NCBI GenBank assembly: GCA_018896875.1
Contig: JAHILT010000031.1
Span: 1-12,890, forward strand
Direction of reading: 5' to 3'
From: Patescibacteria group bacterium
GTDB taxonomy: Bacteria; Patescibacteriota; Minisyncoccia; UBA6257; 02-FULL-45-10c
Length of the DNA stretch: 12,890 nt
Shown here: positions 1 through 6,912 of the stretch, piece after piece
How the letters are laid out: every line of letters starts with the position of its first letter
Numbering within the stretch: the first letter of the stretch is position 1
The notes under the pieces: model-generated
Told to the model about the DNA's origin: nothing
The model's input: the letters and a program-made list of their open reading frames with translations, nothing else
The model's database searches: none
Program-made: the position numbers and the translations under genes

Positions 1-308
1 CTATTAAAATAGCTACTAAAAAAATAAAGACCTGTCATTTTACATTTTGATAAGCCATCTCTAAACAAATGTTTTCACGAATTAATAAGAAAAATTTTAC
101 ATTAAGTTCTAGACGCGACAACGAGGCCGTGGTTTTAAATAAAATTTTCTTACTCAAAGAGAATCTTGATTTTGTCCAATCCCTGCGTTATGTTTCCTCA
201 AAGTATATTCATACATTTTCGTCAACAAGCCTTGGTCTTAGTCAAAATCAAGGTTTTAATTCTGTAAAAATATTTGCTTAGAAATTGCATATATTTTAAA
301 CTTGAAAC
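1..308. other. Left-edge region without a supportable gene
   Basis: I see no recognisable gene here. An open frame at 69-281 (+) could encode 70 residues, but it has no Shine-Dalgarno, no family I recognise, and a low-complexity Ser/Lys/Phe-rich composition, so I treat it as probably non-coding. On the minus strand an ATG at 38 is open to the window edge (12 codons), too short to judge as the start of a leftward gene. A 10-bp inverted repeat (CTTGATTTTG at 165-174 and its complement at 243-252) spans the middle. TTGCTT (274-279) and TAAACT (297-302) with 17-bp spacing form a weak promoter just before the permease gene. Confidence 0.4.
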
Positions 309-1331
309 ATGGATATGATTCTTTTAGTAGCTATTTTAATAGTGGTGATTGCTTTGTTTTTTGATTTTACTAATGGTTTTATTGATTCTGCTAATCAAGT
401 AGCGACGATAATTTTTTCTCGAACACTTGAACCAGCGTGGGCGCTTTTTATTGCCTCTGGATGTAATTTTTTAGGAGCATATTTTTTAGGGACAGCCGTT
501 GCTCAAACTATAGGGTCGGGGATTGTTGATCCAAGAATATTAGGAGAAGGACCATCAGGAGTTTTGGTTGTATTCGCAGCATTAACCGGGGCAATTCTAT
601 GGAATTTAACAGCATGGTTTTTAGCTATCCCGTCATCATCTTCTCATTCTTTAATGGGCGGTTTAATAGGAGCATTTTTATTTGGATGGGGGATTAATCC
701 GATTAATTGGAGCATGGTTTCAATTATCGTATTAGTAATGATTCTTTCTCCAATAATTGGTTTTTTCATTACATATATCTTTACTCAATTAACTTTATTT
801 ATTTGTCGTGGTTGTACGCCGAAAGTTACTAAAGTTTTTAAGAAATTACAGATTGCTTCATTGATAACACAGTCATTGTCTCATGGGACAAATGACGCGC
901 AAAAAACAATGGGTGTGATAGTTTTTGCGCTTATCATTTTAGGACTTTATTCTCCTCAGACCACAGGTGAATTAATTATTCCTCATTGGGTCGTTATATC
1001 TTGTGCCTTGGCTATTTCTTTAGGAACAATAGTTGGCGGAAAAAGAATAATCAAAAAATTAGGTTCAGGTCTATATAAGGTTCGGCCGATACACGGATTT
1101 ACTTCACAAGTTTCCTCAACAGCGGTAATTTTCATTTCTTCTTTATTTGGTATTCCTGTTTCTACTAGTCAAATTATTTCTTCTTCGGTCATGGGCGCTG
1201 GTGCTGCCTTTAGGTCAAAAATGGTAAGATGGAAGATAGCTCAAGACATGGCGTTAGTGTGGTTAGTAACTATTCCCGTAAGTGGATTGGTTGCTGGAAT
1301 AACGTTTCTAATATTAAATAAGATTTTTTAA
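309..1331 (+). CDS. pit: PiT-family inorganic phosphate transporter
   Basis: A 340-residue polytopic membrane protein that should import inorganic phosphate by cation symport across the cytoplasmic membrane. The two inverted PiT signature repeats are visible. The first is TNGFIDSANQVAT at residues 21-33, where most relatives have NGFHDAANAIAT, so His and one Ala are changed while the Asp and Asn are kept. The second is SHGTNDAQKT at 191-200, fully canonical. The conserved SSSSH (109-113) and PVSTSQ (283-288) segments are also present. Hydrophobic segments cover most of the length, as expected for this family. There is no Shine-Dalgarno before the ATG; a second in-frame ATG lies at 315. The next gene is the DUF47 partner, the usual pairing for phosphate transport. 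Identification is firm; phosphate as substrate is inferred from family. Confidence 0.95.
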   Translation: MDMILLVAILIVVIALFFDFTNGFIDSANQVATIIFSRTLEPAWALFIASGCNFLGAYFLGTAVAQTIGSGIVDPRILGEGPSGVLVVFAALTGAILWNLTAWFLAIPSSSSHSLMGGLIGAFLFGWGINPINWSMVSIIVLVMILSPIIGFFITYIFTQLTLFICRGCTPKVTKVFKKLQIASLITQSLSHGTNDAQKTMGVIVFALIILGLYSPQTTGELIIPHWVVISCALAISLGTIVGGKRIIKKLGSGLYKVRPIHGFTSQVSSTAVIFISSLFGIPVSTSQIISSSVMGAGAAFRSKMVRWKIAQDMALVWLVTIPVSGLVAGITFLILNKIF

Positions 1332-1355
1332 ACTATCAATTATTTTCCGTTTTTT

Positions 1356-1383
1356 GTCATTGCGAGCGAAACGAAGCAATCTC
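1356..1383. repeat. Extragenic repeat, GTCATTGCGAGCG type
   Basis: A 28-bp intergenic sequence reading GTCATTGCGAGCGAAACGAA then GCAATCTC, with ATTGC (1359-1363) and GCAAT (1376-1380) able to close a small hairpin. This is the widespread bacterial extragenic repeat type beginning GTCATTGCGAGCGAA, recognised here from its sequence. It fills much of the 98-base gap between the permease and its partner. Only one copy lies in the window. Confidence 0.65.
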
Positions 1384-1429
1384 TTCTCTATCAATTTTAA
1401 ATTATTAAATTAAAAACAAAATTAAAAAT

Positions 1430-2047
1430 ATGAATATAAATTTTTCTTTTTTTAAAAAATACGATTTTTATAAATTAATGTCAGACCAAGCTGACAAAAC
1501 TGAAGAAGGTATTAATCTTTTGGTTGATTTTGTAAATAATCCATCCAAAGAAATGGCGGCCAGAGTTGACGCAATAGAAACAGAAGCCGATGAAAAAAGA
1601 AGAATTTTAATTCGTAAATTAAAAAAATCATTTGTTACACCGATAGACAGAGAAGACATAGTCGCTTTATCTCGTGTTATTGACGATATTATGGATTACG
1701 CAGAAACTACCGTAGAAGAAATGGTCATATTGGGAGTTGAGCCGGATTCTTATATTAAGGATATGGTTAAGACACTATGCGATTCTACTAAAGACATAGC
1801 TTGTGCAGTTAGAAATATAAAGGATAATCCTCGCCTTGCTATGGATTGTGTTATTGATGCTCGGAAGAAAGAAAGTGCGATAGAGGATTTTTACAGAGAA
1901 GCTTTAGCAGATTTATTTAAAAAGAATCCTGATAATGCCATAAAAATTTTAAAAACAAGAGAGGTATATAGACACTTGTCTAACGCAGCAGATAGAGTAG
2001 TTGATGCGTCTAATACGATTGATGATATTTTGGTAAAAAACGAATAG
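1430..2047 (+). CDS. DUF47 / PhoU-like phosphate transport regulator
   Basis: A 205-residue, soluble, helix-rich protein of the DUF47 (TIGR00153) branch of the PhoU superfamily. Proteins of this type sit beside PiT permeases and are thought to modulate phosphate uptake from the cytoplasmic face. The acidic helical motifs are visible: an EAD-centred segment near residues 50-53 (IETEADEKRR), the DREDIVALSRVIDDIMDYAE segment around 74-93, and the C-terminal EVYRHLSNAADRVVDASNTI segment near 178-197. All of these are typical PhoU metal-binding helices. Length is normal for the family. It lies 98 bases after pit with an extragenic repeat between them, and 16 bases before the Smr gene. No Shine-Dalgarno is seen before the ATG. 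Family assignment is strong; the regulatory role is inferred from context. Confidence 0.9.
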   Translation: MNINFSFFKKYDFYKLMSDQADKTEEGINLLVDFVNNPSKEMAARVDAIETEADEKRRILIRKLKKSFVTPIDREDIVALSRVIDDIMDYAETTVEEMVILGVEPDSYIKDMVKTLCDSTKDIACAVRNIKDNPRLAMDCVIDARKKESAIEDFYREALADLFKKNPDNAIKILKTREVYRHLSNAADRVVDASNTIDDILVKNE

Positions 2048-2061
2048 TTTTTGAGTCTTTA

Positions 2062-2078
2062 TTATGTGTGGAATGAAA
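2062..2078 (+). repeat. Half-site of the CCCACACATAA palindromic repeat
   Basis: TATGTGTGGAATGAAAA at the start of the Smr gene matches the sequence at the start of trpS (TATGTGTGGGATGAAAA, from 12235) at all but one base. Its reverse complement contains ATTCCACACATAA, which is 12/13 identical to the arm of the inverted repeat flanking the GIY-YIG gene. No opposing arm is visible upstream, so this is a solitary half. Confidence 0.6.
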
Positions 2079-2360
2079 AAGAAAAAAAATATTTTTTCCG
2101 AAAAAATTTGTGCAGAATTAGATCTTCATATGCTTACAAAATCCCAAGCGGAAATAGAATTTTATGATTTTTTAGAAAAAGCTTCTTCATTAGGATTTCG
2201 CAAGATACGTATAGTTACTGGGAAAGGTCTTCACTCAGAAAATAAAGAGAGCATTCTAAAACCTTTCATAGAAAACATTTTAAAGCGTGAAAAATTAAAG
2301 TTTTGTAATGCCAAGATGAATCGTGGTGGTACGGGGGCAATTGAAGTTAATTTATTCTAA
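2064..2360 (+). CDS. Small stand-alone Smr-domain protein
   Basis: A 98-residue protein consisting almost only of an Smr domain, the nicking-endonuclease-like domain found at the C terminus of MutS2 and as free proteins. Landmarks are LDLH (19-22, of the LDLHG motif, here followed by Met), TGKG (52-55, the usual HGKG with Thr replacing His) and GGTGAIEV (88-95, the GGxGAxxV strand). The replaced His in HGKG may matter if the protein is catalytic. Two in-frame starts exist, ATG 2064 and ATG 2073. The first lies inside a half-site of the dispersed palindromic repeat (TTATGTGTGGAATGAAAAA), giving the odd N terminus MCGMK, so 2073 may be the ancestral start. The gene follows the DUF47 gene by 16 bases and precedes the metal importer by 25. 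Its exact substrate is unknown. Confidence 0.85.
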   Translation: MCGMKKKKNIFSEKICAELDLHMLTKSQAEIEFYDFLEKASSLGFRKIRIVTGKGLHSENKESILKPFIENILKREKLKFCNAKMNRGGTGAIEVNLF

Positions 2361-2378
2361 TAATTGAATCAAGTTTGT

Positions 2379-2384
2379 TATAAT
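2379..2384 (+). promoter_or_regulatory. Consensus -10 box before the zinc-binding protein gene
   Basis: TATAAT ends 7 bases before the second in-frame ATG (2392) of the metal-binding protein gene. Transcription starting at normal distance would begin at or next to that ATG, implying a leaderless mRNA. No clear -35 is found at 17 bases; TTGAAT at 2364 is too close. Confidence 0.45.
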
Positions 2385-2385
2385 A

Positions 2386-3372
2386 ATGCATATGAATAAA
2401 AAACGTTTAATATTATTATTCTCTGTTTTAGTAATTATTGTGGCTATTTTTATAGTAGATATTACAAATGATGATAATAATTTTTCTGATAAGCCCGAAA
2501 AAATAAAAATAATCACGACTATTTTCCCTTTGTATGATTTTGCCAAAACTATTGTTGGCGATAATGCTGATGTATCTATGCTCTTACCACCGGGAATAGA
2601 GCCACACTCCTTCGAACCTAAACCAAGCGATATTATTAAAATTAATAAATCAGATATCTTTATTTATACTGGAGATTTTATGGAGCCGTGGGCTAAAGAT
2701 ATTTTAGATGGGTTGGATAATAAAAGTTTACATATAGTTAACTTCAGTGACAGACTGGAATTAATGGGAGAGGACAAAGAAAAAGAACATCATTTTGAAG
2801 ATGTGAATACAGAAAAGTACGAACATGAACATGAACACGGCGAAATTGATCCACATATATGGCTTGATTTTTCTAATTGCCAAATAATAATAGATTCTAT
2901 TTCTAACGCGCTTATTAAAAGCGATTCCGCTAATTCAATTTTTTATGCATCTGAAGCAGAAAAATTAAAAAATGATTTATCTATATTAGATGATAATTTT
3001 AAAGAAGGATTAAATTTTTGTGAAACAAACACTTTTATTCACGGAGGTCATTATGCTTTTGGATATTTAGCAAAAAGATATGAATTAAATTATTTGACGG
3101 CGCAAGGATTTATGCCCAATAGCGAACCCACAGTTAAAGATTTAATTGCTTTAATAGAACAACTTAAAGAAAAAGAAATAAAATATGTTTTTTATGAAGA
3201 GTTGTTGTCGCCTAAGATAGCAAAAACTATTTCTAGCGAAACAGGAGCTGAGTTACTGCTTCTTAACCCGGCCTCTAATTTGTCTAAAAAAGATTTTGAA
3301 AATAACATTTCGTTTATTGCTATAATGGAGAAAAATTTAGAAAATCTTAAATTAGGAATGCAATGTCAATAA
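2386..3372 (+). CDS. znuA: Zinc/manganese ABC transporter substrate-binding protein
   Basis: A 328-residue cluster A-I metal-binding protein (ZnuA/TroA/PsaA family) that captures Zn2+ or Mn2+ outside the membrane and delivers it to the permease. An N-terminal hydrophobic anchor covers about residues 7-24; there is no lipobox Cys, so it is either a signal-anchor or cleaved. Metal-ligand landmarks are His74 in GIEPHSFEP, His157 in DPHIWLD, His219/His222 in HGGH, and the acidic YEELLSPKIA segment. A His/Glu-rich loop with an HEHEHEHG-like stretch near residues 145-152 immediately precedes DPHIW, a feature favouring zinc. Starts at 2386 and 2392 are both possible; the TATAAT box favours 2392. Its 3' end overlaps the ATPase gene by 10 bases. 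Zinc rather than manganese is inferred from the His-rich loop. Confidence 0.92.
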   Translation: MHMNKKRLILLFSVLVIIVAIFIVDITNDDNNFSDKPEKIKIITTIFPLYDFAKTIVGDNADVSMLLPPGIEPHSFEPKPSDIIKINKSDIFIYTGDFMEPWAKDILDGLDNKSLHIVNFSDRLELMGEDKEKEHHFEDVNTEKYEHEHEHGEIDPHIWLDFSNCQIIIDSISNALIKSDSANSIFYASEAEKLKNDLSILDDNFKEGLNFCETNTFIHGGHYAFGYLAKRYELNYLTAQGFMPNSEPTVKDLIALIEQLKEKEIKYVFYEELLSPKIAKTISSETGAELLLLNPASNLSKKDFENNISFIAIMEKNLENLKLGMQCQ

Positions 3373-4133
3373 TTTCTGTTAAAAAATTAGAAGTTAATTA
3401 TGATGGACGAAAAGTTCTTTCAGATATTTCTTTTGATATAGAAAAAGGGGACTACGTTATAATAACTGGACAAAATGGATCGGGAAAAAGCACTTTAATA
3501 AAAGCTATTCTTAATTTATTAAAACCAAAAAGCGGAAATATTTATGTTAATGGTCTTGATTCAAATAGCTTTGAGGATTGGCACAAGATTGGATATCTTC
3601 CACAGGGGGCGGTCCTGTCTAATCCTCTTTTTCCTGCCACAGTAAAAGAAATTGTGTCTTTAGGCTTATTAGGAACAAAAAGTTTTCCCAAGACAATAAG
3701 TGCAAAAGATGAGGATAAAATAATGAAAGCTTTAGAGCTTTTAGGAATAATAGATATAAAAAATAAACTTATAGGAGAGTTATCTGGTGGACAACAGCAA
3801 AGAGTTTTTTTAGCTCATGCCGTAGTTAGTAATCCAGAAATTTTAATTTTAGACGAGCCGACGACTGCTCTTGATCCAGAAATCCGCGAGACTTTTTTTG
3901 TTACTTTAAACAAGCTTAATAAAGACAAAGGGGTTACAATACTTTTGGTTAGTCATGATGTCGGTTGCGTTGGAGAATTTGCCAATAAACTTTTGTATTT
4001 AAATGAGAAATTAGTTTTTTATGGATCATTCAACGATTTTTGTGAATCTAAAAAAATGGCAGAATATTTTGGGACAGCTATGCAACATTCTATTTGCTAT
4101 CACCGTCATCGTCATCACCAAAAACCAAATTAA
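3363..4133 (+). CDS. znuC: Zinc/manganese ABC transporter ATP-binding protein
   Basis: A 256-residue cytoplasmic ATPase powering the metal importer. All nucleotide-binding motifs are intact: Walker A GQNGSGKST (36-44), Q-loop in GYLPQG (77-82), signature LSGGQQQR (140-147), Walker B ILILDEPTTALD (160-171), and the switch His in SHD (197-199). The C terminus is unusual, with a His-rich HSICYHRHRHH tail at 242-252 that could bind metal and sense cytoplasmic zinc, though that is inference. The gene overlaps znuA by 10 bases in another frame and precedes the permease by 15 bases, so the three are surely one operon. Confidence 0.94.
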   Translation: MSIISVKKLEVNYDGRKVLSDISFDIEKGDYVIITGQNGSGKSTLIKAILNLLKPKSGNIYVNGLDSNSFEDWHKIGYLPQGAVLSNPLFPATVKEIVSLGLLGTKSFPKTISAKDEDKIMKALELLGIIDIKNKLIGELSGGQQQRVFLAHAVVSNPEILILDEPTTALDPEIRETFFVTLNKLNKDKGVTILLVSHDVGCVGEFANKLLYLNEKLVFYGSFNDFCESKKMAEYFGTAMQHSICYHRHRHHQKPN

Positions 4134-4148
4134 TTATCATTATTTAAT

Positions 4149-4949
4149 ATGGAAATTTTAGAAATAATCCAATATTCTTTTGTACAAAAAGCTTTTATAG
4201 CAGGTAGTTTTGTGGCAATATCTTGTTCTGTTTTAGGTCTTTTTCTTGTGTTGCAAAGATTATCTTTAATCGGGCATGGTTTATCGCATGTAAGTTTTGG
4301 AGCGGTAGCCGTAGGATTATTTTTAGGTCTTTATCCAATTTATATTGCTATTCCTATTGTTGCTTTATCTTCATTATTAATTTTGAAATTAGCAAAAAAA
4401 GGAAGAATGTACGGAGATTCAGCCATAGGGATAGTTTCAGCGCTAGGAGTTTCTGGGGGTATAATACTGTCTAGTCTTTCAGGGGGATTTAACGTTGATT
4501 TATTTAGTTATTTATTTGGGAATATTTTAGCCATAAGTTCTATTGAGATGTATATTTCTATGGGCTTATCTTTATTGGTTTTATTAATAGTCTATTTATT
4601 TTATTATGAATTAATTTCTGTAAGTTTTAATGAAGATTATGCTAAAACAACGGGAGTTAAAACTGAATTTATAAATTCTTTATTGGTGGTTTTGACTGCT
4701 ATTGCTGTTGTGCTGGCGATTAAAATTGTTGGTGTTATGCTCGTTTCTTCTCTTTTGATATTGCCGGCTGTTTCTGCTTTGCAATTAAAAACAAGTTTTA
4801 AAAATACATTGTTTTTTTCGTCATTTTTTGCTGTTTGCTCAGTTGCATTAGGAATTATTATTTCCATAATTTTAGACATTCCAGCGGGAGCTACAATTAT
4901 ACTTGTTGGATTCGTTTTGTTTTTAATATCTTTTTTAATCAGAAAATAA
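4149..4949 (+). CDS. znuB: Zinc/manganese ABC transporter permease
   Basis: A 266-residue polytopic protein of the ABC-3 family (ZnuB/TroC/MntB), forming the membrane channel of the metal importer. Family landmarks include the N-terminal AFIAGSFVAISCSVLGLFLV segment, the LSHVSFGAVAVG coupling region near residues 44-55 (relatives have LSHAVLPGVALG-like sequence), and the C-terminal VGVMLVSSLLILPAVSA segment. Roughly eight hydrophobic helices span the length, which is normal for the family. It ends the znu operon; the next 169 bases carry an extragenic repeat. No Shine-Dalgarno is seen. Confidence 0.93.
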   Translation: MEILEIIQYSFVQKAFIAGSFVAISCSVLGLFLVLQRLSLIGHGLSHVSFGAVAVGLFLGLYPIYIAIPIVALSSLLILKLAKKGRMYGDSAIGIVSALGVSGGIILSSLSGGFNVDLFSYLFGNILAISSIEMYISMGLSLLVLLIVYLFYYELISVSFNEDYAKTTGVKTEFINSLLVVLTAIAVVLAIKIVGVMLVSSLLILPAVSALQLKTSFKNTLFFSSFFAVCSVALGIIISIILDIPAGATIILVGFVLFLISFLIRK

Positions 4950-4980
4950 AACAATTAATCAATTTTCTTTCTTTTTCCCT

Positions 4981-5042
4981 TTGTCATTCCTGGCTCCCGC
5001 CCGTTGTTTTACAAAGGAGGAGTACGGAACCCCAGTCTTTTT
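4981..5042. repeat. Extragenic repeat, GTCATTCCTGG type
   Basis: TTGTCATTCCTGGCTCCCGC begins an intergenic segment ending GGAACCCCAGTCTTTT. It resembles the common bacterial extragenic hairpin that starts GTCATTCCTGG and ends CCAGTC, but the stem here is degraded: CTGG (4990-4993) can pair with CCAG (5032-5035) and little inside pairs well. It is more GC-rich than its surroundings. The rest of the 4950-5118 gap is AT-rich and ends in a TTCGT-type repeat. Confidence 0.5.
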
Positions 5043-5078
5043 TAAATCTTTAAATTTTTGTATATTTAAATAATCTTA

Positions 5079-5112
5079 TTTGTATCGTTCGTAATATTCG
5101 TATATCAGTATC
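5079..5112. repeat. TTCGT/ACGAAT-type degenerate repeat before the UDG gene
   Basis: A short stretch containing ATCGTTCGTAATATTCGTAT lies just before the glycosylase gene. It resembles, with TTCGT and complementary ACGAA units, the larger inverted repeat just after the same gene (5705-5799), so the gene is bracketed by related sequence. Confidence 0.4.
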
Positions 5113-5118
5113 ATAACT

Positions 5119-5721
5119 ATGAAAAACAAAGACGAATTATTAAAAGCTATCCGCGACGAAGTCCTAGACGCAAAAAATTCTCCACTCTATGCCGAAAGAA
5201 AAAAGAATAAAGTCTTTCCAGTTATTGGAGAAGGGGATTGTAATTCTAAAATAATGTTTATTGGAGAAGCCCCTGGTCGTAAAGAGGCTGAATCAGGACG
5301 TCCGTTTTGTGGGGCTTCTGGGAAGGTATTAGACAAACTTTTGAATCATATAGGAATGAATAGAAAAGATGTTTATATAACTAATTTAGTGAAAGATCGC
5401 CCTCCAGAAAATCGTGATCCGTCCTCTGAAGATATTGATTTTTATGCTCCATTTTTAGATAGACAAATAGAGATAATCCAGCCTAAAATTATTGCTACAT
5501 TAGGTCGTATTTCTATGCGGTATATTATGGAGAAGTTTAATCTTTTGCCGAAATTTGATACTATCGGAAAAATCCATGGGAGCGTCTTTGAGGTAAAATC
5601 TTCTTACAGCATAGTAAAAATAGTACCGCTTTTCCATCCTGCTACCGCTATTTACAATGCTTCCAAAATGCCTCTTCTCCAAAAAGACTTTGAATTACTT
5701 TCAATACGAAATAACGAATAA
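5119..5721 (+). CDS. Uracil-DNA glycosylase, family-4-like, lacking Fe-S cysteines
   Basis: A 200-residue member of the COG1573 uracil-DNA glycosylase group, which excises uracil from DNA to start base-excision repair. Motif 1 GEAPG is at residues 49-53, followed by GRPFCGASG (60-68), the TNLVKDRPPENR segment (89-99+), and the motif FHPA (172-175) with the key His. Family 4 enzymes normally bind a 4Fe-4S cluster through four Cys: a CxxC near the N terminus, one in VKCRPP and one just after. Here these positions read NSP, VKD and FYAP, and only Cys41 and Cys64 remain, so the cluster is almost certainly absent. The last codons and the stop lie in the left arm of a long inverted repeat. The nuclease gene follows 99 bases later. 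Glycosylase assignment is strong; exact subfamily and lesion range are not. Confidence 0.88.
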   Translation: MKNKDELLKAIRDEVLDAKNSPLYAERKKNKVFPVIGEGDCNSKIMFIGEAPGRKEAESGRPFCGASGKVLDKLLNHIGMNRKDVYITNLVKDRPPENRDPSSEDIDFYAPFLDRQIEIIQPKIIATLGRISMRYIMEKFNLLPKFDTIGKIHGSVFEVKSSYSIVKIVPLFHPATAIYNASKMPLLQKDFELLSIRNNE

Positions 5722-5799
5722 GTTGACGAATTACTACGAATTAAATTCGCAATATATTCGCATGATTGAACAATTCGTTAATAAATTCGTTGCTTCGTA
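5705..5799. repeat. Long imperfect inverted repeat (ACGAAT type) overlapping a stop codon
   Basis: Arms 5705-5732 and 5772-5799 (28 bases each) are complementary at about 22 of 28 positions. The loop contains a further perfect palindrome, CGAATT-A-AATTCG at 5737-5749. The left arm includes the TAA of the glycosylase gene (5719-5721). The element is built from repeated ACGAA/TTCGT units and occupies most of the gap before the nuclease gene. It could act as a 3' hairpin or be a dispersed repeat. Confidence 0.6.
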
Positions 5800-5820
5800 T
5801 ATTTATGATATTATTATATT

Positions 5821-6621
5821 ATGTCCCAATTTTATAATTCCAACAGAACAACGCATCTTTTTAATCCTAAGAGCATAAAACCTTTTAAATTGAGTCGTTC
5901 TAAAATTGATTTATTTATGCAATGTCCGCGTTGTTTTTATTTGGATAGACGATTAGGAACAGGACGCCCTCCAGGATTTCCTTTTAATCTTAATAGCGCG
6001 GTAGATTTATTGTTAAAAAAAGAATTTGATATTCATAGAGCGGTCAATGAAGCCCATCCGCTTATGAAAACTTATAAATTAAATCTCGTGCCTTTTAGTC
6101 ATCCAAAAATGGATGAATGGCGAGAAAATTTCAAAGGAGTTCAATATCTTTACGAACCAGCTAATCTTATTTTAACTGGAGCAGTAGATGATGTTTGGGT
6201 TGATAAAAAGGGCGTATTATATGTTGTTGATTACAAAGCTACAAGCAAGGACAGCGAAGTAAATTTAAACGCTCCTTGGCAGAAAGGATATAAAAGACAG
6301 ATGGAATTTTATCAATGGCTTTTACGAAAAAATGATTTTAAAGTTTCCGATACAGGATATTTTGTTTATTGTAATGGGAAACGAGACGCCGAAGCTTTTG
6401 ATGGTAAATTAGAATTTAATGTAAAAATTATTCCTTATGCTGGAGATACAGATTGGTTGGAAAATGTTATTTTAGAAGCGAAAAGATGTTTGATGTCTGA
6501 CGATATTCCCGAGGCTGGACTTAGTTGTGATTATTGTGATTACAGAAAAGCGTCCAATGCATTAGAAAATAAAAAAGAAGAGACTAAAAACATTAAAGAA
6601 CAAACAATTTTAGGAATATGA
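5821..6621 (+). CDS. RecB/Cas4-like PD-(D/E)XK nuclease with four cysteines
   Basis: A 266-residue protein of the PD-(D/E)XK superfamily, RecB-exonuclease/Cas4-like branch, probably acting on DNA ends in repair or recombination. The catalytic core is visible as GAVDDVWVD (120-128) followed by VVDYKATSK (135-143), with Asp124/Asp137 and Lys139 as likely metal and catalytic residues, and Gln160 in YKRQMEFYQW as the motif-IV position. Two cysteine pairs bracket the core: CPRC (35-38) and CDYC (236-239). These recall the iron-sulfur staple of Cas4, AddB and Dna2, though the spacing differs from Cas4 and zinc is possible. The leader SRSKIDLFMQCP is typical of these nucleases. No Cas genes or CRISPR array are in the window. 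The stop overlaps the next start as ATGA, implying translational coupling. A product of DNA repair is inferred. Confidence 0.8.
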   Translation: MSQFYNSNRTTHLFNPKSIKPFKLSRSKIDLFMQCPRCFYLDRRLGTGRPPGFPFNLNSAVDLLLKKEFDIHRAVNEAHPLMKTYKLNLVPFSHPKMDEWRENFKGVQYLYEPANLILTGAVDDVWVDKKGVLYVVDYKATSKDSEVNLNAPWQKGYKRQMEFYQWLLRKNDFKVSDTGYFVYCNGKRDAEAFDGKLEFNVKIIPYAGDTDWLENVILEAKRCLMSDDIPEAGLSCDYCDYRKASNALENKKEETKNIKEQTILGI

Positions 6622-6896
6622 TAAAAATTATAGGAAACGATATAACCAGAGGAGGAGTAAAAATTGGCTGGGTAGAAAGCAGTAATATTAGAGATAATTC
6701 TGGTAGAAAACTTGGGTATTTTTCAAGCAATGATATTTACAGGATCGATGGTAAGAAGATGGGCTATATTGAAAGAAATACGCTTTATCTTTCAAGTGGG
6801 AAAACAATTGGAATGGACAAAATTAAGAAAGAGGTAAGCGGAGGTAATATTACAAATTTAGCTCGCGCTGCTGTAAAAATTATTATCGGAGACTAA
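6618..6896 (+). CDS. Small beta-repeat protein, 4-fold beta-flower-like
   Basis: A 92-residue protein whose first two thirds are short repeats with a pattern of Gly, Ile/Leu and Asp: KIGWVESSNIRD, KLGYFSSNDIYR, KMGYIERNTLYL and KTIGMDKIKK, each about 16-18 residues apart. This resembles the annotated 4-fold beta-flower proteins, in which each repeat forms a two-strand blade. Function is unknown. The start codon overlaps the nuclease stop by 4 bases (ATGA), so the two are translated together and may act together. The C-terminal tail (about 73-92) is a helix-prone segment. No signal peptide or membrane helix is present. Confidence 0.6.
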   Translation: MIKIIGNDITRGGVKIGWVESSNIRDNSGRKLGYFSSNDIYRIDGKKMGYIERNTLYLSSGKTIGMDKIKKEVSGGNITNLARAAVKIIIGD

Positions 6897-6912
6897 CTCA
6901 AATATTTATTTC

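Noticed and set aside
1..38. Possible start of a leftward gene (minus-strand ATG at 38)
   Set aside because: Only 12 codons are visible and there is no Shine-Dalgarno or promoter.
69..281. Open frame of 70 codons at the left edge
   Set aside because: No recognisable family, no ribosome site, biased composition; coding evidence is too weak to call a gene.
1468..1659. Minus-strand frames over DUF47, znuB, UDG, ComEC, ndk and treT
   Set aside because: All are shadows within well-identified plus-strand genes with conserved motifs.
2370..2395. Zur or Fur box before znuA
   Set aside because: The dyad symmetry around TTGTTATAATAATGCAT is poor (about half of positions); a promoter explains it better.
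6619..6621. Alternative genetic code with TGA as glycine, as in some Patescibacteria
   Set aside because: TGA is rare as a stop (only here), but no gene has an in-frame TGA and conserved Gly positions use GGN, so the standard code fits.
5821..6621. Cas4 of a CRISPR system
   Set aside because: No repeat array or other cas genes in the window, and the cysteine pattern differs from Cas4.
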